A stretch of 64,000 nt of DNA. Origin: JAFAZJ01 sp964437145. Lineage in GTDB: Bacteria > Pseudomonadota > Alphaproteobacteria > Reyranellales > Reyranellaceae. The first letter of the stretch is position 1; each line of letters begins with the position of its first letter. The stretch lies in the NCBI GenBank assembly GCA_964437145.1, contig CAYTFW010000008.1, forward strand, positions 8,807-72,806, given 5' to 3'. Position numbers and translations under genes: made by a program. The notes beneath the pieces are model-generated. The model saw nothing but the letters and a program-made list of their open reading frames with translations, was not told the origin of the DNA and searched no databases. Below, piece after piece: positions 1 to 8,272 of this stretch.

Positions 1-1343
1 TGCCGGAGCCCGCGACCATCCATGCCGCTATCCGCCGCCTGCCGCCGGGGCACCAGATGCTGCTCGGCGTGGGCAAGGCGAAGGCTAGCCCGCGGCGCTT
101 CTGGGCGCCGCCGCGCGCGGCCGTCGCCGGCGGCGGCGACGCCGTGGAGGAATTGCGGCGGCGCCTCGATGCCGCCGTTCAGGCGCGATTGATGGCCGAT
201 GTGCCGCTCGGCGCCTTCCTCTCGGGCGGTATCGATTCCGGCGTGGTGACCAGCCTCGCCGCGATGGCAACGGGCCAGCCGCTCGCCGCCTTCACCATTG
301 GCTTCGCCGGCGCGGCCGACGAACGGCCGGACGCCGCGCTGGTGGCCGAGCGTTACGGCATGCGCCACGTCACCGAGGATGGCGCGGCGGTTGATTACGT
401 CGCCATGGCGCGCGAGATCCCGCGCCTGTTCGGCGAACCCTTCGGCGACCATTCCGCCGTGCCGACCCTGGCGGTCGCGCGTCTGGCCCGGCGCCATGTC
501 ACGGTGGCCCTGTCGGGCGATGGTGGCGACGAGGTGTTCGCGGGCTATCGCCGCTATCGCTTCCACATGATGGCCGAGGCGGCGCGGCGGCTGCTGCCAG
601 CCGGGCTGCGGCGTGGCGCGGTGGGCGCGCTGGCCCGCGCCTATCCGAAGCTGGACCGGGCGCCGCGCTGGCTGCGCGCCAAGACGACGCTGACCGAGAT
701 CAGCCTGGACAGCGCGCTGGGCTATTACGGCACGGTCTGCAAGCTGGCCGAGGAAAAGCGCCGGGCGCTGCTGTCGCCGGCGCAGCGCGCCGCGGTGGCG
801 GGGCATGATCCCTCGGCGCGCTTCGCGTCGCTGATGGCGGAATGCGACCCCGAGGACTCGCTGCTGCAGGCGCAGTATGCCGACCTGCACACCTATCTGC
901 CGGGCGACATCTTGGCCAAGGTGGACCGCACCAGCATGGCCGTGTCGCTCGAGACTCGTCCGCCGTTGCTGGACCCCGACCTGGTCAGCTGGGGCATGGC
1001 GCTTCCGGCCTCGGCGAAGCTGCGCGGCGGTGTCGGCAAGCGCGTGCTGCGCGAGGCCGCCGCGTCGCTGCTGCCGGCCGCCCTGCTGAAGCGGCGCAAG
1101 CGCGGCTTCGCGGCGGATCTCAGCGGGCAGTTCCGCGCCGCGGCGCCGGAAATCCGGACGCGGCTGACGGGCGGTCCGATGGCCGAGAGCGGGCTCTTCG
1201 ATCCGCAGGCGCTCGGGCGGATCGTGGATCAGCACGCCAGTGGTAACTTCGATAATACGCAAGTCATTTGGAATCTGCTTGTAGTTGAAGGATTTTTCGC
1301 GAACGAGCAATTGGGTTCGATGGCCAGTCGCCGCGTCGCTTGA
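1..1343 (+). CDS. Asparagine synthase-like amidotransferase, C-terminal part (5' end outside window)
   Basis: The reading frame is open from the left edge (in frame from base 3), so the N-terminal glutaminase domain lies outside the window. What is visible is the ATP-pyrophosphatase (synthetase) domain. The SGGIDS P-loop-like motif is encoded at 222-239, and a SGDGGDEVFAGYRRY block follows near 510-555. The C-terminal half carries the LETRPPLLD and KRRKRGF motifs typical of AsnB-type enzymes. From memory, the sequence resembles the amidotransferases found in exosortase-A exopolysaccharide loci (TIGR03108 type) more than housekeeping AsnB. That fits the XrtA-like operon elsewhere in this window. 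The likely role is glutamine-dependent amidation of a sugar acid or related precursor in the cytoplasm. The exact substrate cannot be read from the sequence. Confidence 0.85.
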   Translation, partial: PEPATIHAAIRRLPPGHQMLLGVGKAKASPRRFWAPPRAAVAGGGDAVEELRRRLDAAVQARLMADVPLGAFLSGGIDSGVVTSLAAMATGQPLAAFTIGFAGAADERPDAALVAERYGMRHVTEDGAAVDYVAMAREIPRLFGEPFGDHSAVPTLAVARLARRHVTVALSGDGGDEVFAGYRRYRFHMMAEAARRLLPAGLRRGAVGALARAYPKLDRAPRWLRAKTTLTEISLDSALGYYGTVCKLAEEKRRALLSPAQRAAVAGHDPSARFASLMAECDPEDSLLQAQYADLHTYLPGDILAKVDRTSMAVSLETRPPLLDPDLVSWGMALPASAKLRGGVGKRVLREAAASLLPAALLKRRKRGFAADLSGQFRAAAPEIRTRLTGGPMAESGLFDPQALGRIVDQHASGNFDNTQVIWNLLVVEGFFANEQLGSMASRRVA

Positions 1344-1419
1344 GTATTGCTGGGGCCACCCCGGATCGTCAGGCAGGCTCTGTGTTCGGAATTTGACAGC
1401 AATCTGGATGCGGCCGTAA

Positions 1420-1433
1420 GCGAGCAAGCTCGC
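1420..1433. promoter_or_regulatory. Short perfect hairpin between asnB-like gene and glf fragment
   Basis: GCGAGC and GCTCGC form a perfect 6-bp stem with a 2-nt loop, about 77 bases after the amidotransferase stop. There is no following T-run, so it is at best a weak terminator or a processing site. Confidence 0.2.
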
Positions 1434-1467
1434 CGTCGTCATCCTGGTTAGCCTAAGGGAACAGCTC

Positions 1468-1797
1468 TTGACGGAACGTACTCTCGTGATGGGTGCTGGG
1501 CTCGCAGGTGCAACCTATGAACGTGAACGCGCTGAGAGTAGCCATCTAATCGACGTTATCGATCGCCGGGGACATATTGGCGGGAATGTATTTTGCGAGA
1601 CGCAGGACCATGGCATCCGGGTGCACCGAGACGGCCAGCATCTTTTCCACACGAACTACGAACGTGTGGTTGAATGGCTGAGGCAGTTCGGAAAACGCTT
1701 GCTTCGCACGCATTGCGTTTGTGCACTGCGGCTTGGCAGTCAGCCTGTCGTGCCGCTGCCGATCAACCGGCGAACCATCAACGAGGCTTTGCCATGA
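1468..1797 (+). pseudogene. Truncated, diverged copy of glf (UDP-galactopyranose mutase N-terminus)
   Basis: This 109-codon frame matches about the first 110 residues of the intact glf at 4245-5381. Shared blocks are GAG.AGATY, IDVIDRRGHIGGN, GIRVHR, HLFHTN, ERVVEWLR.FG and VPLPINRRTIN. Both copies start at a TTG preceded by a purine-rich AAGG-type ribosome site and the same seven bases before the start. Similarity is lost in the middle (residues about 76-90), and the frame stops after RRTIN-EALP, where a complete enzyme would have about 270 more residues. The stop codon overlaps the start of the next glycosyltransferase as ATGA (1794-1797). The fragment keeps the FAD dinucleotide-binding fold start but lacks the substrate domain, so it cannot be a working mutase. 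It looks like the relic of a duplication or recombination within the cluster. Confidence 0.8.
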
Positions 1798-2756
1798 GCG
1801 GGCGCAGCGAGAAAGGGTTGAACGGGCCAGCCGCCGACATCGCCCTGTCGGTCTGCGTCTGTACTTACAACCGGGCGGATGATCTGGCCTTCGCGCTGGA
1901 GAGCCTGGCGCGGTTGCGCGTGCCCCAAGGACGGGGCGTGGAGTTCATCATCGTCGACAATGCTTCGACCGATACCACGCCTGCGGTGCTGAGCGCCGCC
2001 GCGGCGCGCTTTCCTTTCCCCCTGAAGACCCTGCGAGAGCCGATTCGCGGATCGGGCGCGGCTCACAACTGCGCGCTCCAGCACGCCCGTGGCGAGGTGA
2101 TCGCCTGGACCGACGACGATTGCGTGCCGGCCGAAGACTGGATCGAGCGTATTCTTGCGCACTTCGACGCCGATCCCACGCTGGAAATCTTGACAGGGCG
2201 CATCGAACTGTACGACCAGTCCCACTACCCCATCACCATCAACACGTCGCTCGAGCCGGCGAACACCAATTCTGTCCTCGGCGCCAACATGGCGTTCCGA
2301 CGTCGGCTGCCCGAGCGTATTGGCGTCTTCGATCCGCGCTTCGGCGCCGGGGCGCCACTGCGGGCGGCAGAGGACGCGGAGTTCGCCTTCCGCGCGCTGC
2401 GCGGAGGCAGCCGCATCGCCTACACGCCGGATGTGCTTCTGTATCACAACCACAAGCGCGTCACCCATGACCAGGTGATGCGGCTGCGGCGCAATTACAT
2501 ACACGGGGAAGGGGCGATGCTGATGAAGCATCTCCTGGCCGGCGACAGCACAGCGGCGCGGCGATTCTATTGGAACATCCACAGCATCATCGGCCATATC
2601 TTTCGCCCGTTACCCGCGATTCCCGCCCGCGCCGACAACGCGAAGCTGCTCCTGGAGTTCTTTGCTGGCGCGCTAAAGTATTTGCGCTTCAGCCTGCCTT
2701 GGACGCGGTTACCCGGGCAGGAGCCCCGTGGCCGAGGCGCCGGAGGTGTGGCATGA
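1794..2756 (+). CDS. Family 2 glycosyltransferase (GT-A fold)
   Basis: This 320-residue cytoplasmic glycosyltransferase has a GT-A nucleotide-sugar fold. VCTYNRADD lies near residues 21-30, IVDNASTD at 53-60, and the metal-binding DDD of WTDDDC at 107-109. A later GAGAPLRAAEDAEFAFR block is typical of the acceptor/catalytic region of family 2 enzymes. The frame is open further upstream, but ATG 1794 gives the expected N-terminus and forms an ATGA overlap with the stop of the glf remnant. Its translation therefore depends on ribosomes leaving the relic, or on a weak site inside it. Donor and acceptor cannot be inferred. Its position between glf copies makes a role in the galactofuranose-containing polymer plausible. 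Confidence 0.85.
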   Translation: MSGRSEKGLNGPAADIALSVCVCTYNRADDLAFALESLARLRVPQGRGVEFIIVDNASTDTTPAVLSAAAARFPFPLKTLREPIRGSGAAHNCALQHARGEVIAWTDDDCVPAEDWIERILAHFDADPTLEILTGRIELYDQSHYPITINTSLEPANTNSVLGANMAFRRRLPERIGVFDPRFGAGAPLRAAEDAEFAFRALRGGSRIAYTPDVLLYHNHKRVTHDQVMRLRRNYIHGEGAMLMKHLLAGDSTAARRFYWNIHSIIGHIFRPLPAIPARADNAKLLLEFFAGALKYLRFSLPWTRLPGQEPRGRGAGGVA

Positions 2757-2795
2757 GCAGCCGCCGCCGTTCTGAGGAGCCGTCGGGACACGCCT

Positions 2796-4037
2796 ATGCC
2801 TAGGGAGCAAAGGTCCCCGATCCGAGTGTTGACGTGCCTGCACACTCTCGAAGTCGGCGGCAGCCAGATCGTCGCGATTGAGCTCGCGGCCTCCATTGCC
2901 AGGATGGGCTATGAGGTCCTGATCTATGGGCCCCAGGGCGACCTCGTCGATATGATTCGAGACCTGGGTCTCGAATTCATCGAGGCCCCTGCCCAGATGA
3001 CGAAGAACAGGCGCGAGTTGTCCGTCGGGGTGGCGCTGGACGTATGGAGAGTCGCGCGTCGTCGACGTATTGATCTCATTCACACCTACGAATTCTCGCC
3101 CATCATGGACGCGATGTATGGGGCGCACCTGCTGCGCGGCACACCCATCGTGATGAGTGTTCTGTCGGTCTTCTCGGCGCATTGGGTACCGACCCACCCT
3201 CCGCTGATCCACTGCACCGCGGAGATGGTCGCCGAGGCGCGGCGATCTCGGCCTTGGGTCGAGCATTTGGAGATACCGATCGACACTGTCGCCAACGCCC
3301 CGGTGGCGGACGCGACCGCGGCGCGAGCCCGGTTTGGAATTGCCCCGGACGAGATAGCCGTGATGGTAGTCTCGCGGCTGGCTCCCGATCTAAAGCGGGA
3401 AGGAATCCTTTCGGCGATCGAGGCGGTCGGTCGCCTGACCGAGCGGTTTCCGAGACTGCGGCTCTTCGTCGTGGGTGATGGGCCATCGCGACCGGAGATC
3501 GAAGGCCTCGCTGCCTCTACCAATGCTCGGATCGGCCGAGAGGTGGTGACGTTGACTGGAACGCTGATGGATCCGAGGGATGCTTATGCCGCTTCCGACA
3601 TCATGTTGGGCATGGGTAGCTCGGCGCTGAAGTCGATGGCCTTTGCAAAGCCGCTTATCGTCCAGGGCGAACGTGCGTTCTGGAAGTTGGCGGAGCCGGA
3701 CACAGCTGGACTTTTCCTGCATCAAGGTTGGTATGGCCTCGGAGACGGCGGCGACGGAAGCAAATTGGTGGAAAGCATTCTGGAAGATTTGATCAAGTCA
3801 CCGGAACGTTGGAAGGAACTCGGCACCTTTGGGCGGGATCTGGTCACGACGAGGTTCAGTCTCGAGGCTGTCGCCAAGCAACAGGAAGGAATCTATCGTG
3901 ATGCGTTGCGTCGTCGGCCAGGTCTGGTTCAGCGACTCTCGGGAGTTGCCCGGGCTACGGCGCGGTATTTCATGTTGTCGGCTCGCGCTTCCTGGCGGCG
4001 ACGCCGCGCCTATGGCGAAGCGCCTCGATCCGCGTGA
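2796..4037 (+). CDS. Family 4 (GT-B) glycosyltransferase
   Basis: This 413-residue protein has the two-Rossmann-domain layout of GT-B enzymes. The N-terminal acceptor half begins IRVLTCLHTLEVGGSQ, with the glycine-rich VGGSQ loop near residue 22-26. The C-terminal donor half begins near residue 188 (VVSRLAPDLKREGIL) and includes LFVVGDGPSRPEIE. In the usual E-x7-E region the sequence reads GMGSSALKSMAFAKPLIV, so the first glutamate is replaced. This is seen in some active members, but it leaves the retaining mechanism uncertain. The gene follows the GT2 gene after 39 bases on the same strand and is probably co-transcribed. Substrate unknown. Confidence 0.82.
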   Translation: MPREQRSPIRVLTCLHTLEVGGSQIVAIELAASIARMGYEVLIYGPQGDLVDMIRDLGLEFIEAPAQMTKNRRELSVGVALDVWRVARRRRIDLIHTYEFSPIMDAMYGAHLLRGTPIVMSVLSVFSAHWVPTHPPLIHCTAEMVAEARRSRPWVEHLEIPIDTVANAPVADATAARARFGIAPDEIAVMVVSRLAPDLKREGILSAIEAVGRLTERFPRLRLFVVGDGPSRPEIEGLAASTNARIGREVVTLTGTLMDPRDAYAASDIMLGMGSSALKSMAFAKPLIVQGERAFWKLAEPDTAGLFLHQGWYGLGDGGDGSKLVESILEDLIKSPERWKELGTFGRDLVTTRFSLEAVAKQQEGIYRDALRRRPGLVQRLSGVARATARYFMLSARASWRRRRAYGEAPRSA

Positions 4038-4244
4038 CACCTGCCCGGGATCTGGAAGTGTGGCTCCGTATGGCTGCTCATCGCGATATTGGCGCGGCCG
4101 CGGTGTGGCCGGCGGGCGCCGTTCCGTCGGGGCGCCCGCCGCTGGACGAATTTCGAAGCGCAATGAAGCGCGTCGACCGTTACTTCCGCCGTTGACCCTC
4201 GTGAGGCGCCCTGTGCTCTCTGCCGGATGCGAAAGGACGAGCTC

Positions 4245-5381
4245 TTGACGAAACGTGTTCTCGTAGTCGGGGCGGGGTTCGCAGGTGCCACTTATGCCCG
4301 TGAACTCGCCGAGGGCGGCTTTCTGATCGATGTTATCGACCGCCGGGGACATATTGGCGGCAACGCATTCGATGAGACGCTCGACAATGGAATCCGGGTG
4401 CACCGCTACGGCCCGCATCTTTTCCATACGAACAACGAGCGGGTGGTCGAATGGCTGAGGCCGTTCGGCGAGTTTGCGGCGTACAAGCACCGCGTTACCG
4501 CCCTGCTGCCTAATGGTCGGACCCTCGTGCCGCTGCCGATCAATCGGCGAACCATCAACACGGTATTCGGCCTTGAATTGCGGGACGAGGCTGAAGTGCG
4601 CGCGTTCCTCGCCAGCCAAGCGGTGAGATGTGAGAATCCCCGCAATGCCGCCGAATACCTCGCCTCCCAGATCGGCACGGAACTGACCGACCTGTTCTTT
4701 CGACCGTATACGAAGAAAATGTGGGCGCTTGATCTGGAGGATGTCGACGTCTCGGTGGTGAAGCGGATTCCCCTGCGGTTTGATGACGAAGACCACTACT
4801 TTCCAGCTGACAAGTTCCAGATGATGCCTCGAGATGGCTACACCGCGATGATCATGCGGATTCTGGACCATCCCAGGATCAAGGTCATGGTCGCTACGCC
4901 GTTCGAAAGAGCGTTCCTCGCCGACTATCATTTCTGCTTCAATAGCATGCCGATCGACGAGTACTTCGACGCCGCCTACGGCCCGTTGCCCTACCGCTCG
5001 ATTCGCTTTCACCATCGGGAGGAGCCGTTCGAAGGCGGCATTGGCGAAACGTCCGTGGTGAATTTCACCGACACGTCGCGCTTCACCAGGCAGACCGATT
5101 GGAGCCGGATCCCTTGCCATGTACAGCGCCACACCGGGCGGAAGACGCTCACCAGCGAGGAGCCGTGCGACTACACGGAGAACAATCTAGAACGCTATTA
5201 CCCCGTGAAGACGTCCGATGGCCGCTATCAGGCGATCTATGAAAAGTACAAAGAACTGGCCAGTCGCGAGCCGCGGCTGCATTTCATCGGGCGGTGTGGT
5301 ACATACCAGTATCTCGACATGGATCAAGTAATCAACCAATCGCTGCTCGGTGTTCGCAAATGGTTAGCAAGCCGAGCTTAG
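4245..5381 (+). CDS. glf: UDP-galactopyranose mutase
   Basis: This flavoenzyme converts UDP-galactopyranose to UDP-galactofuranose in the cytoplasm and supplies Galf for surface glycans. At 378 residues it is the usual family length. The FAD dinucleotide motif GAGFAG is at residues 9-14. HIGGN, HRYGPHLFHTN and the RPYTKKMWALD block are the conserved FAD- and substrate-contact segments. TTG 4245 is chosen as the start because GAAAGGA lies seven bases upstream and the same TTG and spacing are kept in the relic copy at 1468. An in-frame ATG at 4227 would add six residues but has no ribosome site. The last 22 bases overlap the next glycosyltransferase gene, which is consistent with a coupled pair making and using UDP-Galf. 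Confidence 0.95.
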   Translation: MTKRVLVVGAGFAGATYARELAEGGFLIDVIDRRGHIGGNAFDETLDNGIRVHRYGPHLFHTNNERVVEWLRPFGEFAAYKHRVTALLPNGRTLVPLPINRRTINTVFGLELRDEAEVRAFLASQAVRCENPRNAAEYLASQIGTELTDLFFRPYTKKMWALDLEDVDVSVVKRIPLRFDDEDHYFPADKFQMMPRDGYTAMIMRILDHPRIKVMVATPFERAFLADYHFCFNSMPIDEYFDAAYGPLPYRSIRFHHREEPFEGGIGETSVVNFTDTSRFTRQTDWSRIPCHVQRHTGRKTLTSEEPCDYTENNLERYYPVKTSDGRYQAIYEKYKELASREPRLHFIGRCGTYQYLDMDQVINQSLLGVRKWLASRA

Positions 5382-6301
5382 ATAGCGCCGGCGCAGACGT
5401 CGCGAACGTTCGGGTCTGCGCGGTCGTGGTGACGTACAACCGCAAGGCCTTGCTGCGCGAATGCCTGCGCTCTCTCGAGAGCCAGACACGCCGGCCGGAC
5501 GCCATTCTTGTGGTCGACAATTGCAGCACCGATGGAACCGACGCGATGCTCGCGGAGGAGTTCGGGCATCTGTCGCCTCTGCGCATGCGGACGAACACCG
5601 GCGGCGCTGGTGGTTTTCACGAGGGCATGAAGAAGGCCTACGAGCAGGGCTTCGAGTGGATTTGGGTGATGGACGACGACGTCGAAGCCGTCCCAGGCGC
5701 TTTGGCCAGCCTGCTGGAGTTCCAGACCCTATCGGAATTCATTCATCCTCGCCGCGTCAGTGATAAAGGCGAACCGTTTCCATGGGAGGGGGTGCTGGAT
5801 CCCACCAGCGGTGGCAAGAAGGCGTTTCCCGCCGACGTCTCCTTCGAGAACGGCCGGACTTGGATTCCCGTGAACTACGGGTGTTTCGAGGGCGCGCTGA
5901 TTCATCGCCGCGTCGTCGAGCTCATCGGCTTCCCCGACAAGCGCTTCTTCATAATGGGCGACGACCAAATCTATGGCTTTCAGGCTTCGCGCTACACCAA
6001 TGTTATATATGTCGACAGAGTGTGCTTCCGACGAAAGCTGGCCTTTTCCGCTGAGATGACGGAGAACAAGTCCTATCTTACGTTCAGAAATCGATTCTTG
6101 ACCTACGAGCACTTCAAGTCTTCGGCGTTGCCGATGTCGCGCAGCGCCTTCTGGTTCCAGAATTTGCTTTTGGTGACGTGGTACATTCGAACAATCAGAC
6201 CACGCTCCCCGCTCAACTACTGGCGCAATCTTCGTGGTATGCTGAGCGGCATGTGGGACGGCGCGAGAGGTCGTTACGGTGCGCCCCCATGGATTCGATG
6301 A
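5360..6301 (+). CDS. GT2 glycosyltransferase, galactofuranosyltransferase-like
   Basis: This 313-residue inverting GT-A enzyme has VVVTYNRK near residue 23, VVDNCSTDGT at 51-60, TNTGGAGGF at 78-86 and WVMDDDVE with the DDD at 105-107. The NxGGAGGF...G block followed by W.MDDD is characteristic, from memory, of bacterial galactofuranosyltransferases of the GlfT1 type. It sits immediately downstream of glf with a 22-bp overlap, which supports UDP-Galf as the donor. A frame extends further upstream inside glf, but ATG 5360 gives the natural N-terminus. A FIMGDDQIYG block near residue 200 would hold the catalytic base. Acceptor unknown. Confidence 0.85.
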   Translation: MVSKPSLDSAGADVANVRVCAVVVTYNRKALLRECLRSLESQTRRPDAILVVDNCSTDGTDAMLAEEFGHLSPLRMRTNTGGAGGFHEGMKKAYEQGFEWIWVMDDDVEAVPGALASLLEFQTLSEFIHPRRVSDKGEPFPWEGVLDPTSGGKKAFPADVSFENGRTWIPVNYGCFEGALIHRRVVELIGFPDKRFFIMGDDQIYGFQASRYTNVIYVDRVCFRRKLAFSAEMTENKSYLTFRNRFLTYEHFKSSALPMSRSAFWFQNLLLVTWYIRTIRPRSPLNYWRNLRGMLSGMWDGARGRYGAPPWIR

Positions 6302-6606
6302 GCGGCGCGTGTTCCGCCCCCGAACCTTGGATCACGCGGGGTTGTCGTCTCCAGACGCGCTCCGACAGACGAACGGGCGCGTGGGTGTTCTACACGTCTT
6401 CCCCGTCCGGGCGTCGGCGGTGCGGAGGTTGCGCCACGCCGCGTCGCCGGAGCCGTGCGCGCGTTCAATGAGGGTCTCTGTGGCGCGCAAGGAGTGGGTT
6501 AGCGCGGGGCGGAGGCGATCCGTGCCGCGCCACGGCCAGTGGGCGACCTGCCGGCGCGCCTGGCGCCAATCGGCGGGGTCGCTGGTGCGACGGGCGGGGT
6601 TCTAGC
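6302..6606. other. Intergenic stretch, nothing recognised
   Basis: These 305 bases separate the Galf transferase from the next glycosyltransferase. Open frames here are short, arginine-rich and resemble nothing I know. No convincing promoter or terminator is visible. Confidence 0.4.
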
Positions 6607-7761
6607 GTGCGTATTCTTTACAGCCATCGCATCCAGTCCCGTGACGGAATGGGCGTGCACATCGAGTCACTGGTCGCCGCGCTGCGCGCCGCCGGGCACG
6701 AGGTCCGCGTCGTCGGCCCGCCGGCCTACGACTCGGTGGCGCTGGGCGGCGAGAGTCCGGCCATTTCGCGCATTCGCCGCCTGCTGCCCGGGGCACTGAG
6801 CGAGTTGGCGGAGATGGCCTACGGCCTGGTCTCCACCATGCGGCTGGCACGCGCCGCTCGGCGCTTCCGTCCGGATATCGTCTATGAGCGCGCCAACCTT
6901 TTCCACGTCGCAGGAAGCTGGACGGCGTGGCGTCACGGCGTGCCGCTGCTGCTGGAAGTGAATTCGCCGCTTGCCGAGGAACGCATCCGCTTCAGTGGGC
7001 TGCGGCTGAAGCGCCTGGCCCATGCCGCGGAGCGCTTCGTCTGGCGCCGTGCGGACGTCGTATTGCCGGTAACCGAGGTGCTGGCTGGCTACGTGACGGC
7101 GGCGGGCGTGCCACGCACGCGCATCGCGGTAGTGCCGAACGGCATCGATCTCGGGGATTTCGCTGAGCTTCCCTCGAGGGTGCCGGGCGAGGCGGTGCAG
7201 CTCGGGTTTGTCGGCTTCGTGCGCCACTGGCACGGGCTCGACCGCGTGCTGCGGGGGCTTGCCGCCTGGCAGGGCACACCGCGTCTCGACCTCACGGTGG
7301 TGGGGGACGGGCCGGCGCGCGCCGACCTCGAATCCCTCGCCGCGGAGCTCGGACTGGCTGACCGCGTGCGCTTCACCGGTCTTGCGACGCGGGAGGAGAT
7401 CCCGCGTCTGGTAGCCAGCTTCGACATCGCGCTGCAGCCAGCCTCCGTGGCCTATGCCTCGCCGCTGAAGCTGTTCGAGTACATGGCGGCAGGGCGGGCC
7501 ATCATCGCTCCCGACCAGCCCAACATCCGCGAGGTGCTGGAGCAGGGCCGTACCGCCTTGCTGTTCGACCCGGCCAACCCCGAGGCGATGTGGCAGGGCA
7601 TCGAGACCCTGGCGCGGGATGCGGAATTACGCGCACGCATCGGCGCCGCGGCGCGGGAGGAAGTGCTGCGGCGGGACTTCACGTGGGCGGGCAACGCACG
7701 CCGTGTCGCCGCGCTGGCCGAAGACGCGCTGGATAAGCGAAGGACGGGACCACCGACATGA
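6607..7761 (+). CDS. Family 4 (GT-B) glycosyltransferase
   Basis: This 384-residue GT-B enzyme starts at GTG 6607 with MRILYSHRIQSRDGMGVH, the usual strand-loop-helix start with a G-rich acceptor loop. The donor half contains VPNGIDL near residue 177, LGFVGFVRHWHGLDRVL, LTVVGDGPARADLE and a SPLKLFEYMAAGRAII segment that holds the E-x7-type donor-binding site. It probably transfers a sugar from a nucleotide donor onto a lipid-linked intermediate at the inner membrane. The 500-base space after it, which ends in a terminator-like element before the flippase, suggests it closes a transcription unit. Substrate unknown. Confidence 0.85.
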   Translation: MRILYSHRIQSRDGMGVHIESLVAALRAAGHEVRVVGPPAYDSVALGGESPAISRIRRLLPGALSELAEMAYGLVSTMRLARAARRFRPDIVYERANLFHVAGSWTAWRHGVPLLLEVNSPLAEERIRFSGLRLKRLAHAAERFVWRRADVVLPVTEVLAGYVTAAGVPRTRIAVVPNGIDLGDFAELPSRVPGEAVQLGFVGFVRHWHGLDRVLRGLAAWQGTPRLDLTVVGDGPARADLESLAAELGLADRVRFTGLATREEIPRLVASFDIALQPASVAYASPLKLFEYMAAGRAIIAPDQPNIREVLEQGRTALLFDPANPEAMWQGIETLARDAELRARIGAAAREEVLRRDFTWAGNARRVAALAEDALDKRRTGPPT

Positions 7762-8272
7762 GAGCGGCTTGATCCGCCCGCCCGTTCACCGTGTGAAGGA
7801 TCGTTCGCTCGGGCATTGGCGCATTGAACGAGCCTGACGAATCGTTGACCAGAGAAGACCCATTGAATGCGACTTGAAGGCCTTATCGGCCAAGGTGACC
7901 ACCGAAATTTCGCCGCCCCGGGGCGGCCCCCTTTCCGCTGATGCGGGCTTCAGCCGCTGCGGGATTGTAAGGAATGAGAGGGGCTCGGCGCCGGGTTGGA
8001 ATTCCGCGGCGGCATCGCCCGGAGCAGCGATCCTTTGAGTCTGTCACAAAAAAACTACGAATAGGTAGCTCTTATGAATGAGAGAGCGCGTCAGGACCTT
8101 ACTGGGGAATCGATCTATACACGCGGCTCGAATCGACTTGCATGCACCCTGGATCGAAAACTAAAACCCGCTCGACAAGGCCAACCACGTCGAGAGGAGT
8201 GGTTTTTTCGCTGTTCTTGCGAGGTAATGTGAATATAGGCCCCCATGAGAAGAGTCCGGCGCCGGGTTCGGT
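7762..8272. other. Intergenic leader region before the flippase gene
   Basis: This 511-base stretch has no convincing gene. It contains a perfect 16-bp palindrome (GCCGCCCCGGGGCGGC) at 7912-7927 and the overlapping hairpins described separately at 8171-8208. The octamer-rich phrase GGCGCCGGGTT occurs near 7987 and again near 8258. Confidence 0.4.
8171..8208 (+). terminator. Terminator-like hairpin with an overlapping alternative stem upstream of flippase
   Basis: AACCAC (8183-8188) can pair with GTGGTT (8199-8204) and runs into six T residues (8203-8208), the form of a rho-independent terminator. A second perfect stem, CTCGAC (8171-8176) with GTCGAG (8189-8194), interleaves with it: each stem uses the other's loop. 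The two are mutually exclusive or form a pseudoknot. The element sits 65 bases before the flippase start, so it could be a leader attenuator rather than the end of the previous operon. Confidence 0.45.

Noticed and set aside
1740..2597. 285-codon minus-strand open frame
   Set aside because: Antisense to the GT2 gene at 1794-2756; no family features.
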